Source of the DNA: Planctomycetota bacterium
GTDB taxonomy: Bacteria; Planctomycetota; E44-bin39
DNA length: 64,000 nt
Direction of reading: 5' to 3'
NCBI GenBank assembly: GCA_004376375.1
Contig: SOJX01000113.1
Coordinates: 1 to 64,000, forward strand
Shown here: positions 14,969 through 23,409 of the stretch, piece by piece
Numbering within the stretch: position 1 is the stretch's first letter
How the letters are laid out: the number at the start of each line of letters is the position of its first letter
Program-made: the position numbers and the translations under genes
Notes under the pieces: model-generated
Database searches by the model: none
Seen by the model: the letters and a program-made list of their open reading frames with translations, nothing else
What the model was told of the DNA's origin: nothing

Positions 14969-16012
14969 ATGCCTGTAAAACCGATAAAATGGGTTGGAAA
15001 CGCTGCCGACGGACATATCTGGATTATAGACCAGACGCGCCTGCCGCTCGAACACGTTGAGCTCGAGCTTCGCGAAACCAGCGAAATGTATGATGCGATA
15101 AAAAGGCTTGCCGTTCGCGGCGCGCCCCTGCTTGGAGTATCCGCTGGCTACGGCGTCATGCTGGGTATTCAGAAGGCAAAAGATACGCCTGAACTGATGA
15201 ATGCTCTTGAAAAGACGGCCGATTACCTCGCAGGCAGCCGCCCGACCGCGGTAAATCTCTTCTGGGGCCTCAAGCGCATGAGGGCTGCGGCGAGAGAAAA
15301 TTCCGAATTACCCGCCGATGAGCTGAGAAACCGCCTCCTCGAAGAGGCAATAAAGATACAGGAAGAGGATATTCAACTTTCACGCGAGATGGGTAAGAAC
15401 GGCGTTCAATTCATAAACGACGGCGATGCCGTAATGACGCACTGCAACGCGGGCGCGCTTGCCACCGGCGGTTACGGCACGGCGCTGGGCGTGTTCTTCG
15501 CCGCGAAGGAAGCGGGCAAGGATTTTTCCGTCTACTCCTGCGAGACCCGGCCCCTGCTTCAGGGCGCGCGCCTGACCACCTGGGAACTGATGCAGGAGGG
15601 GATTCCTGTAACTCTTATTACCGACAGCATGGCGGCCGCGCTTATGAAGGCCGGTAAGATAAATGCGGTGATGACGGGTGCCGACAGGGTCGCAGCCAAC
15701 GGCGATGCGGCCAACAAGATCGGAACGTACAGCCACGCCATCAATGCCAGAGTACACGATGTTCCTTTCTTTATCGTGGCTCCGCTGTCGACAATTGATC
15801 TTGCGACACCTTCCGGCGACCAGATCCCGATCGAGGAGCGCGACCCGTCCGAAGTCGCCGGGTTCCGGGACGTGCGAGTCGCGCCGGAAGGCGTCGATGT
15901 CTACAACCCCGCGTTCGACGTGACGCCTGCGCAACTAATACAGGCGCTCATTACGGATGCCGGCGTGGCAGAGCCCCCTAATCTCGAAACCGTCGCAGCA
16001 CTTTTCGGGTAG
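14969..16012 (+). CDS. mtnA: Methylthioribose-1-phosphate isomerase
   Basis: A 347-residue MtnA, which converts 5-methylthioribose-1-phosphate to methylthioribulose-1-phosphate in methionine salvage. VRGAPLLGVSAGYG, the catalytic Cys in THCNAGALATGGYGTALG, CETRPLLQGARLT and the catalytic Asp in TGADRVAANGD are present, and APLSTIDL and PIEERDP are typical of the C-terminus. Length is normal. No other salvage gene is nearby. GGAG lies 5 bases before the ATG; the gene begins 36 bp after purE and 13 bp before the sigma factor. Confidence 0.95.
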   Translation: MPVKPIKWVGNAADGHIWIIDQTRLPLEHVELELRETSEMYDAIKRLAVRGAPLLGVSAGYGVMLGIQKAKDTPELMNALEKTADYLAGSRPTAVNLFWGLKRMRAAARENSELPADELRNRLLEEAIKIQEEDIQLSREMGKNGVQFINDGDAVMTHCNAGALATGGYGTALGVFFAAKEAGKDFSVYSCETRPLLQGARLTTWELMQEGIPVTLITDSMAAALMKAGKINAVMTGADRVAANGDAANKIGTYSHAINARVHDVPFFIVAPLSTIDLATPSGDQIPIEERDPSEVAGFRDVRVAPEGVDVYNPAFDVTPAQLIQALITDAGVAEPPNLETVAALFG

Positions 16013-16025
16013 TAACAATTGAGCG

Positions 16026-16658
16026 GTGAGTGACCTTGACCCTGCCATAGTGGAGCGCGCGCGCGGCGGCGACGAGCATTCATTCAGAGTCGTCGTAGAA
16101 ACATATTCCCGGGCCATTTATCATATTGCCTTCCGTTATACCGCGAGCAGGGACGCCGCCTACGACCTGTCTCAGGAAATATTCCTTCACGTATACAATA
16201 CCCTCGGCAAATATGACTCCGAGCGGCCGTTCGAGCCGTGGTTTTTCCGCGTCGCCACCAATTTCGCGATTAATTGGATAAGGAAAAAACGCCTTCCCGA
16301 GGTCTCGCTGGACGCGTTCGAGGCAGATATCACCCCCGCCGTGGATGAGACCCCGCCGGGCGAGCCTCTGGAGCGGGAGGAGGAAGCGGAGAAAATAAGG
16401 GCGGCCGTGGCCACGCTGGAGGAAAAATACCGCGTGGTTGTGACGTTGCGGTATCTCGAAGAAATGTCGCTTGAAGAGGTTGGGGAAATCCTCGACCTGC
16501 CTGCCGGAACTGTGAAAAACCGCCTTTACCGGGCGCGTGAAATACTCAAGAGACGGCTTGAGAAGGCCGTTAGAGCGGAAAATCCTGATAATCCCGATAA
16601 TCCGGATGGTGAAAAAAAACCGCACAAAGGCGAAACCTCGCCACCGCCTGTGCGGTAG
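16026..16658 (+). CDS. ECF-type RNA polymerase sigma factor
   Basis: A 210-residue group 4 sigma factor. Region 2 is AIYHIAFRYTASRDAAYDLSQEIFLHVY with FEPWFFRVATNFAINWIRKKR, and region 4 is LEEKYRVVVTLRYLEEMSLEEVGEILDLPAGTVKNRLYRARE. The C-terminal extension carries three Asn-Pro-Asp repeats encoded by a 9-bp tandem repeat, then a basic tail. The gene after it encodes a zinc-finger anti-sigma factor, so the pair forms a signalling cassette. Start is GTG 16026 with a weak ribosome-binding site. An imperfect stem (ACCGCACA/TGTGCGGT, 16619-16656) overlaps its 3' end. Confidence 0.93.
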   Translation: MSDLDPAIVERARGGDEHSFRVVVETYSRAIYHIAFRYTASRDAAYDLSQEIFLHVYNTLGKYDSERPFEPWFFRVATNFAINWIRKKRLPEVSLDAFEADITPAVDETPPGEPLEREEEAEKIRAAVATLEEKYRVVVTLRYLEEMSLEEVGEILDLPAGTVKNRLYRAREILKRRLEKAVRAENPDNPDNPDGEKKPHKGETSPPPVR

Positions 16659-16686
16659 TAAATAGTGGCGAAGGAGTGGATTGATA

Positions 16687-17331
16687 ATGGACTGCACGTG
16701 GATACAGGAAAACCTGGATACATACCTGTTCGGCGCTATGGAAGCCGGAGACTGTGAGCGTTTCGACGCTCACCTGGCTGAGTGCTCTACCTGTCGCGCG
16801 GACGTAGCCGGCCAGGAATCTGTGCACAAGGCTTTGCTTGCCGATTCCGTCGAGGCACCGGGCGGGCTTGTCGACGCCGTGATGGGCCGTATTCGCAGGA
16901 TGGGCGCGGGCAGGCGGATGGCGCGGGTATGGCGATGGGCGGTCGCTGCGATGCTGGTTGTATCGCTGGTCGGCGGGATGCTTATTTTCCAGCTGACCGA
17001 TTTTCAGGCCGCGCCCGTGAAAGTCGTGCAGGCGCTCGACCTGGACCGCGCGAGGCTGAGCCGCGATTCCGTAAAGGAGCATTTCAACGCGGTCAAATCG
17101 ATTGAAATAACCCGGGTGCAGGGCGCGACGGCCGAGATTGTGACCGATATCGCGGAGCAGTCCTGGACCGCGGTGCGGGGGTTCAAGCTTCCGCTCGGTA
17201 CTATCGGGCTTATCGGCCTTATCGTGGTCGGGCTTGCTGCCTGCCTGCTTAACGCGCTTTTCGTAGGCGGCGCTCTCAGGCGGGGGCGAAAGCCGGAAGG
17301 TCTCGACGACGGGAAAGGAGGTGCGGTATGA
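16687..17331 (+). CDS. Zinc-finger anti-sigma factor, membrane-anchored
   Basis: About 214 residues. The N-terminal HLAECSTCRADV is the H-x3-C-x2-C zinc-finger of anti-sigma factors, which holds the cognate sigma factor (here the product of the preceding gene) inactive. One membrane segment lies near residues 81-100 (AVAAMLVVSLVGGMLIFQL) and a second near the C-terminus (IGLIGLIVVGLAACLLNALF), so the region between would be periplasmic. Start is ambiguous: ATG 16687 lies 10 bases after AAGGAG, while TTG 16681 lies 4 bases after. It overlaps the next gene by 4 bases, implying translational coupling. Confidence 0.85.
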   Translation: MDCTWIQENLDTYLFGAMEAGDCERFDAHLAECSTCRADVAGQESVHKALLADSVEAPGGLVDAVMGRIRRMGAGRRMARVWRWAVAAMLVVSLVGGMLIFQLTDFQAAPVKVVQALDLDRARLSRDSVKEHFNAVKSIEITRVQGATAEIVTDIAEQSWTAVRGFKLPLGTIGLIGLIVVGLAACLLNALFVGGALRRGRKPEGLDDGKGGAV

Positions 17332-17924
17332 TACGCAAAGCAGGAGTTGCGATCATCGTTGCCGCGCTTTTCCTCCTTTCGACCGCGGACGCGGCGTATG
17401 CCGACAACCTGTCCAAGCAGGACAAAATCAATGCGGTTTTCACCCTCTCAGTCGGTGGTGCGATCCTGGTTGCTGTCTTCGTGGTTTCGCTGGGAATTCT
17501 TGCTTTTCAGTTTCTGTTTATGACCGCGTTTCCAACGTACTCGCATCGGCTTGCACTTGCGGCCCGTAAAACGCCCGGCAGGGCCGTTCTGCTCGGGTTT
17601 GTGAACCTGATGTTCCTTTTTCTGTGTTTTGCAGCTACCTCGGAGAATGTGCCGTTCCTTGCGGGGTTGTTCTTTATAGCTTTTGTTCTTGTTGTATCAA
17701 TCGGCCTCCTGGGCCAGGCCCGTAACCTCGGTCGAAGCATTCTTCGCAAAGAAGGAGACGAAGGTGGCGACGTCGGCGCGGTTGCAATTGGTTTTTTTGT
17801 AATCGCTTTTTTGAACGTGATTCCTGTTTTTGGATTACTTTTTACATTGTATAATGTCCTTACGGGCGCGGGTGCCGTTGTGCTGGCGTTTGCGAGAAAA
17901 GATTCAATACCGTCTGGAAGCTGA
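17328..17924 (+). CDS. Unknown polytopic membrane protein
   Basis: A 198-residue protein with an N-terminal signal peptide or helix (AIIVAALFLLSTADAAYA) and about four further membrane segments (VGGAILVAVFVVSLGILAFQ, LLGFVNLMFLFLCFAA, LFFIAFVLVVSIGLLG and a C-terminal hydrophobic stretch). A charged loop GRSILRKEGDEGGD separates the last two. I do not recognise a family. Its ATG overlaps the stop of the anti-sigma gene, so it is very likely part of the sigma cassette and may sense or respond to envelope state. Confidence 0.75.
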   Translation: MIRKAGVAIIVAALFLLSTADAAYADNLSKQDKINAVFTLSVGGAILVAVFVVSLGILAFQFLFMTAFPTYSHRLALAARKTPGRAVLLGFVNLMFLFLCFAATSENVPFLAGLFFIAFVLVVSIGLLGQARNLGRSILRKEGDEGGDVGAVAIGFFVIAFLNVIPVFGLLFTLYNVLTGAGAVVLAFARKDSIPSGS

Positions 17925-17944
17925 CGTAATTGCCGGGAACAGCC

Positions 17945-18655
17945 ATGGCTTCAAAAGAGGATCGTAACCCCGCACTCGCCGCGGCGAGGTGGATATTTTT
18001 CATATCGCTGGCGATTGGTGCAATTATCTTTGCCATCCCGGAGTCACGGTCGCCGCGGGAATCGCAGCGGAAGAAGAACTATTTTGCCGATCCCACGTTC
18101 GTTAAGTCCAATCCGGCCAGAGGCATCGGCCCCTGGAAACTGCACAGCGGCAGCACAGGTGTTCATGTCCGCCCTCTCCCGGCAAGCAGCGACAAAAAAA
18201 GGGAAACAAAGGACCGGATAATCCGCGTCCTCTTCTCTCCCCAGAAGACGGGGGTGTTCAGGCTGACCCAGACCTGCCGTAATGAAGAATTGAAGGGAGA
18301 GCAGGTTCGTTTCAACTGCGAAATAGCTGCAGAGCGCTTTACCGGCCAGGTTGTGCTCCGCCTGGTGGCAGGGGGAGAGACCCTGGTTGCACAGGTGCAT
18401 GATGTCGGGCAAGGCGAGAAGCCCGTAACGCTTTCAGCCGACGCGGTGGTTCCGGAGTACGCTTCGCGACTGATTACGATTATCGAGGCTGAATCCATGG
18501 GGGGAGTGCTCTGGCTGCACCGTGTCGGTCTGAATGTGATTGAGAAAGCCGGTTCGAGCCCCCGGTCCGGTAAAGCCGTCTACCGCGGCCCGCGCCGCAA
18601 GTCGTTTTTCAAACGTCTCTTCCATATCGCACAGGATATTGTGAAAAAGTTCTAG
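17945..18655 (+). CDS. Unknown membrane-anchored envelope protein
   Basis: About 236 residues: short cytoplasmic N-terminus, one membrane helix (WIFFISLAIGAIIFAIP), then a periplasmic domain of about 150 residues with alternating hydrophobic strands, suggestive of a beta-sandwich like carbohydrate-binding modules (inference), and a very basic C-terminus (RGPRRKSFFKRLFHIAQDIVKKF). The family is not known to me. ATG 17945 is preferred over TTG 17930. It follows the membrane protein by 20 bp and completes the run of four genes behind the sigma factor. Confidence 0.65.
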   Translation: MASKEDRNPALAAARWIFFISLAIGAIIFAIPESRSPRESQRKKNYFADPTFVKSNPARGIGPWKLHSGSTGVHVRPLPASSDKKRETKDRIIRVLFSPQKTGVFRLTQTCRNEELKGEQVRFNCEIAAERFTGQVVLRLVAGGETLVAQVHDVGQGEKPVTLSADAVVPEYASRLITIIEAESMGGVLWLHRVGLNVIEKAGSSPRSGKAVYRGPRRKSFFKRLFHIAQDIVKKF

Positions 18656-18718
18656 GCTTTGCCGCCGCGCCTGCGCGGGCAGGCTGAAAGCAAAACCGTT
18701 CTTCCGAAGGAAATTCAA

Positions 18719-20785
18719 ATGGCGAGGACAACCGTCTGTCGGGCAGCGCTTATGGCCGCGGCGCTCATCGTGCTTGCAGTATTACAGGTCTCCGGGTGCC
18801 GCTCGAAAAGAAAAAAGTACTTCTTCCCCCCGGTAACTGAATACCAGTTTACCGACATCGCCCCGCCCGGCGGATATGTTTCCAGTTTCGCGTTCCACCC
18901 GATAGACCCGAACGTAGTCTATGCCGGCATGGACGACTCGGGCGGGTTGTACGTCAGCCGCGACAGGGGCGCGACGTGGAAAATGGTTTCTCTTGGCCGC
19001 CAGAACTGGTCTACATGGGAAGTAGTAATAAATCCCGACGACCCGAATGTGATTACCGTAAGCGATGGCTACGGGCACGGAATATTAAGGAGCGAAGACG
19101 GCGGCGCCACCTGGGCGGAGCGAAACAACGGGCTTCCAAACCAGGACCTCCATCGGCTTATAAAGGCCATGGCCCTTGATCCGCAGAACTCTTCCGTGCT
19201 ATACATCGGAACCGCGGACGGCGTTTACAAAAGCACCGACGGCGCACAGTCGTGGCAGAGGAAATCGCAGGGGCTTCCGGCGGGAAAGCAGGTGTTCCGC
19301 CTGGCCATTGACCCGGCGGATACCTCGCGCGTCTTCGCCGGTCTGGACGGTGGCGAAATATACGTCAGCACGGACGCCGCCCAGAACTGGAACTGCGCGT
19401 TCGACCTGTTTCCGGCCGAGGACTTCGGTGAATTCTGGGACCTGGTCGTGGCGCCCTCCGACCCCAATCGCATCATAGCGGGCGCCGGTTACCGAGTAGT
19501 CCTGAGCGCCGACGGCGGCGGGAACTGGAGCGACATCGCCTCCGCGGAGCTGAGCGGTCTCGGCGGTGCCCCCATCGGCGTTACTGCGGCCTTTGATCCC
19601 TCGAACGCCGACGTGATTTACATCGGAACCTTTATAATCTATGGTCAATATATAATTGGCAATAACATGCGGCTGCGTTCCGATGATGGCGGCAACTCCT
19701 TCACGGATATCACGGCCGGGCTCGAGCATGAAGGCGTATTCCGCATACGTGTAAGCCCGCACGACTCACAGATGGTGCTGGCGGGACTTGGCGGTGACGC
19801 GATTGAGCGCAGTTTTGACAGAGGCGGGACATGGCAGTCACATACGGGGCGTCCGTCCGTACCCACTGGCCCCGGTGATTTCGCCGTGGCCCCCTCGAAT
19901 TCCTCGCGAATCTACCTGGCGTGCAGCCCCCCGATCTTCCGCTCTGACGACGGAGGAAAAAACTGGCAAAGAACGATGGTTCCCGAATACTTGTTCTGGA
20001 AGATTGCCGTACATCCCCAGGACCCGGATTTTGTCCTGCTGGCGCCGCTTTTCATTGTAACCCCCGGCCTCTACCGCAGCACGGATGGGGCCGGTAACTG
20101 GGAATACCTGAATTCGATTAATAATATGAGCGTCATGTGCATCCTCTTCAGCAGCACAAACTCGGACACGGTTTATGTCGGAACATATAGTCCGGGCGGC
20201 GGCGAGTTCGGTGTTTACCGGTCCGACGACCGCGGAGACAGCTTCGTCCGGCTCACGCCGACTTCATGGTTCGACACGCTTGCCGCGTCGGTCGTACTCG
20301 AGCATCCAGGGGGAAACGGCGCGCTGCTGGTCGCAACGGTCAACGGAATTTATACAAGCAATGCGAACCAGAGCGTGTTCACCCAGTTCGCGCTGGCCGG
20401 CAAAAATTTGATGTCTCTTGATGTCCTTGAGGACGGCCTCTGGGTGGCCGGCGGAGAAAACGCGGCATATGTCAGCCGGGATGCAGGGCTGACGTGGCAA
20501 ACACACCTCCATCCGGGAAGCCAAGTCACGGCCGTGCTTATCGACCCGGACCGCCCAGGGCGAATCCTGCTTGGCGTCAGCGCCGAAGACTTTGCATTCA
20601 CAGCAGAATCGCAGCCAGGCCTTTACGTGAGCAACGACAGCGGTGAAACCTTCAGGGAAATCTCGGCTAAACTGCATCCCTGCGACCATATTTACCGGCT
20701 CGCAAAAGATTACTCCCTGCCCAATACATACCTTTTCTCAGTTTATTCCGCCGCCGGCGGCCTTTACCGCGTCCGCATTCCGTAA
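18719..20785 (+). CDS. Asp-box (sortilin/BNR-type) beta-propeller lipoprotein
   Basis: A 688-residue predicted lipoprotein (signal peptide ending LAVLQVSGC). The mature protein contains a dozen Asp-box-like repeats of the form S-x-D-x-G-x-[TS]-[WF], for example SEDGGATW, STDGAQSW, SDDGGKNW and SNDSGETF, each after a DP-N-x-[IV] strand. This is the pattern of multi-bladed propellers in sortilin-like and photosystem-stability-factor-like proteins. It probably sits in the outer membrane or periplasm and binds a ligand or partner. ATG 18719 has AAGGA 7 bases upstream. It is a paralogue of the gene at 49509; both mature N-termini begin with Cys, a basic run and F-[IV]SS-x-AFHP. It overlaps the convergent gene by 48 bp. 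Confidence 0.85.
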   Translation: MARTTVCRAALMAAALIVLAVLQVSGCRSKRKKYFFPPVTEYQFTDIAPPGGYVSSFAFHPIDPNVVYAGMDDSGGLYVSRDRGATWKMVSLGRQNWSTWEVVINPDDPNVITVSDGYGHGILRSEDGGATWAERNNGLPNQDLHRLIKAMALDPQNSSVLYIGTADGVYKSTDGAQSWQRKSQGLPAGKQVFRLAIDPADTSRVFAGLDGGEIYVSTDAAQNWNCAFDLFPAEDFGEFWDLVVAPSDPNRIIAGAGYRVVLSADGGGNWSDIASAELSGLGGAPIGVTAAFDPSNADVIYIGTFIIYGQYIIGNNMRLRSDDGGNSFTDITAGLEHEGVFRIRVSPHDSQMVLAGLGGDAIERSFDRGGTWQSHTGRPSVPTGPGDFAVAPSNSSRIYLACSPPIFRSDDGGKNWQRTMVPEYLFWKIAVHPQDPDFVLLAPLFIVTPGLYRSTDGAGNWEYLNSINNMSVMCILFSSTNSDTVYVGTYSPGGGEFGVYRSDDRGDSFVRLTPTSWFDTLAASVVLEHPGGNGALLVATVNGIYTSNANQSVFTQFALAGKNLMSLDVLEDGLWVAGGENAAYVSRDAGLTWQTHLHPGSQVTAVLIDPDRPGRILLGVSAEDFAFTAESQPGLYVSNDSGETFREISAKLHPCDHIYRLAKDYSLPNTYLFSVYSAAGGLYRVRIP

Positions 20786-23128
20786 GCGCATATTGGAACG
20801 GTATAAGAAAATAAGCAGGATAACCGCCCCGATAATACTGAGCGCCGAAATGACAAGCCCGATATAAAATACAGGCGGATTGTAGCTGAATTCCACCGTG
20901 CGGGCGCCGGATGGAATTTGCACTGCCCGGAACAGGAGGTTCGCGCGGTAGACCGGGGTATCTTTGCCGTCCACCTTTGCGGACCAGCCGTGGGCATAGC
21001 TGTCGGTAAGGACCAGGTACGCGGCCTGTGTGGTGTTTTTCAATTTAATTTTTACCCGCCTCGGTTTGCACTCGACCAGTTCGGCCTCCGGCGGTGTTTC
21101 TTTTCCGTCCAGTTTCAGATTCTCATCTTCGGCCAAAAGTATTATTTCGCGTCTCGGATCGAAATCTTTGCTGAATAAGATGGACCCTGCTTCGCGGTTT
21201 TCATTTTCCAGTCTTGCCTTTGTGACGCAATATGCTCTGGGTAGCGCATCCAGGTTTTCCCAGATGACCAGTTCGTTATCGTAAGGTTCACCGGCCCGGC
21301 GGGATCTGAAGAGTCTTACAGGGAAAGAATTATCTTTATGAGACAGGATATATCCGGCTGAGTAGCAGTTGATGGCCCTGTTATCCAGGTTTCTTTCGCG
21401 TGCTATCTCCCAGTAAATTCTTTCCTCAGGCCGTTTGAAGGTTGTCAGGCCGTGCACTGTACGAACGCCGAATCTTGCCCCTATGTTTCCACGGTAGGTC
21501 CGTATCCAGCCCTCGGTCTCTATCCTTACTTTGGAAAAGCGCGCCTCTTCGCGTTTCTTTTGGTAGGTTTCATTGACGATATAGGATGAAGCCGGATAGC
21601 GGAGCAGGCGCGCGTAAGGGTTTTTGGAGAAGATTTCCAGCCCGACCGGTCTGGTGTGCGAGTACATTGTCATTGAAACAAGGTCGGGCGTTTGCGCCCG
21701 CCACTGCACCGTGAAAAGTTCAACAATACACATGGCGGCAAGGATAGGAACCAGCCACCTTACCCGTACAACACGCTGTACGGCAAGGGCTGCAAGTGCG
21801 ATAAAGCAGGCTGTAATCCCCCCGGCGTAGAACAGCCCGGTCGTCCATATGGCGCGAGTGACGCCCCTTGGCTGCGGCATGAATTCGAGAACCAGTCCCG
21901 GCCGGCCAAGTCCCAACAGCATGAAAATTACGATTGTGACAAATATCAGAGGCGTCCATCCCGTCCAGCGGTGATGTTGTTTGGCCTCTTTTCTCTGGAA
22001 GCGGTCGAGGCCGAGCGCCGCGCCTGCGGCAAAAAAGAACGTGAAGAAACCGAGCCACTTCTCAGGGTAGCGGAAAATACTGAAACCGGGCAGCAGGTAC
22101 CATAGGCCCTGGAAAATACCACCGTATCGCCCGAGCGATAAGGTCAATGTCAACGCCAGGCCCCCAATGATGAGGATTGTGCGTTTGCTCAGTTTGCGCA
22201 GGCCGAAGCTTAGCAGGAAAAGCGGTACAATGCCCAGAAATATCCGTCTGACAAAGGGTTCTTCATACGTCTCCCTAAATGCAGAGGCCTTCGAGATGAT
22301 CTGCGGGTCATTCAGTTCGTTGTGACGGGCATAATGCACCAGTTCAGGCAGGCGGCGAACTGACAGAGATTTTTTCGTTGCATGTGAGAGCTCGAGCCCG
22401 CTTCCCCGGTCGGAGGAAAAAAACGTGGGTAAGGCGGGAAGGAACTGCGCAGCGGAGAGGCACAGGGCGATCCCTCCAAGGAGCAGGTAAGAGCGCCAGA
22501 AGAAACGGTAGTATGTCCTTACGGTTACGTCGCCGCGAATGCCGCGGCGCAGTACGGCGCCGTAGATCAGGATGAGGAACACCAGGCCGTAGGTCGTCTG
22601 CAGGTCGCCCTGGCAAAAAGCGAAAGCTATGGATACTCCTGTAAGGCCGGCCATGAAGTAATTCAGGTGAACGAGTGCTCGATGGTAAAAGAAAAGGACC
22701 AGCGGCACCCACCCGAGGGACGGGATAAAGTAGTCGGTCTGCGAGAGCATAAAGCCGGAAAGCGCAAAGACGACAGCCCCGGCTGCCCGCGCAAGCGGGT
22801 GCAGCCGCCACGCGCTCAGGAAGAGGAACATGAAGAGCGCCGCCAGGATATGATGGGACACAATGATGTATTTGAATGCCCATTCGAAAGGCATGATTAA
22901 ATACAGGAGGTGAAGCGGCGAGAAGACTCCGGGAGCGTATGAGCCGATGAAGGGATAACCTCCCTGAGGGTAGGGGTTCCACAGTGGGAATTCGCCGTGC
23001 TTGAAGGACTCGACCATGAAATGCTTCATGGGGTGGAGGTATGCGTGACAGTCCGAGACGTAATATGTCGTGGGGGTGAAAAGAATCCGGCCGAAAAAAA
23101 CAGTCAGCACAACCAGAACCAGTACCAC
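20738..23128 (-). CDS. YfhO-like multi-pass membrane protein
   Basis: A 796-residue protein with roughly a dozen membrane segments in its first 500 residues, then a large soluble region and a final helix (YIGLVISALSIIGAVILLIFLY). The region after the first helix (DCHAYLHPMKHF...GEFPLWNPYPQGGYPF) and the C-terminal LVLTDSYAHGWSAKVDGK are typical of YfhO/GT-C-like proteins, which may transfer sugars from lipid carriers in the envelope. Start is GTG 23128 with no clear ribosome-binding site; an open stretch continues about 25 codons upstream without a standard start codon. Its 3' end overlaps the convergent Asp-box gene by 48 bp. Confidence 0.75.
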   Translation of the reverse strand: MVLVLVVLTVFFGRILFTPTTYYVSDCHAYLHPMKHFMVESFKHGEFPLWNPYPQGGYPFIGSYAPGVFSPLHLLYLIMPFEWAFKYIIVSHHILAALFMFLFLSAWRLHPLARAAGAVVFALSGFMLSQTDYFIPSLGWVPLVLFFYHRALVHLNYFMAGLTGVSIAFAFCQGDLQTTYGLVFLILIYGAVLRRGIRGDVTVRTYYRFFWRSYLLLGGIALCLSAAQFLPALPTFFSSDRGSGLELSHATKKSLSVRRLPELVHYARHNELNDPQIISKASAFRETYEEPFVRRIFLGIVPLFLLSFGLRKLSKRTILIIGGLALTLTLSLGRYGGIFQGLWYLLPGFSIFRYPEKWLGFFTFFFAAGAALGLDRFQRKEAKQHHRWTGWTPLIFVTIVIFMLLGLGRPGLVLEFMPQPRGVTRAIWTTGLFYAGGITACFIALAALAVQRVVRVRWLVPILAAMCIVELFTVQWRAQTPDLVSMTMYSHTRPVGLEIFSKNPYARLLRYPASSYIVNETYQKKREEARFSKVRIETEGWIRTYRGNIGARFGVRTVHGLTTFKRPEERIYWEIARERNLDNRAINCYSAGYILSHKDNSFPVRLFRSRRAGEPYDNELVIWENLDALPRAYCVTKARLENENREAGSILFSKDFDPRREIILLAEDENLKLDGKETPPEAELVECKPRRVKIKLKNTTQAAYLVLTDSYAHGWSAKVDGKDTPVYRANLLFRAVQIPSGARTVEFSYNPPVFYIGLVISALSIIGAVILLIFLYRSNMRLRNADAVKAAGGGIN

Positions 23129-23360
23129 GGCAAAGCGCGTGCTTCGCAGGAAAGGTCGAGGCTCGATATGGTTTTCGTTTTTGCCGCGCTCTATGGTGTT
23201 ATCCTATAATCGCTTGCCCCGGGGAAAGGTTACCAGCCATTGTTTGCAGATTTGGATTATAGCTCTATCGGTAGCCGGTGTCAACGGGAGGATTCAGTAA
23301 TTCGATTCGGCCTGCAAGGTGAGGGATGCTTCTGCTGAGCAGTCAGGCAGAAAAACAAAG

Positions 23361-23383
23361 CCGCCGGGAGGATCTCCCGGCGG
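23361..23383 (-). terminator. Rho-independent terminator after the Wzc-like kinase gene
   Basis: A perfect 10-bp stem (CCGCCGGGAG / CTCCCGGCGG) with a 3-base loop; read on the minus strand it is followed by CTTTGTTTTT. It lies 26 bases beyond the kinase stop codon. Confidence 0.88.
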
Positions 23384-23409
23384 CAGTATTATCGGGCAAT
23401 GCGGCAGAG

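Noticed and set aside
16584..16610. Asn-Pro-Asp repeat in the sigma factor as part of the intergenic word arrays
   Set aside because: The period is 9 bp and in frame, it lies inside coding sequence, and three copies are too few to link it to the 7-8 bp arrays.
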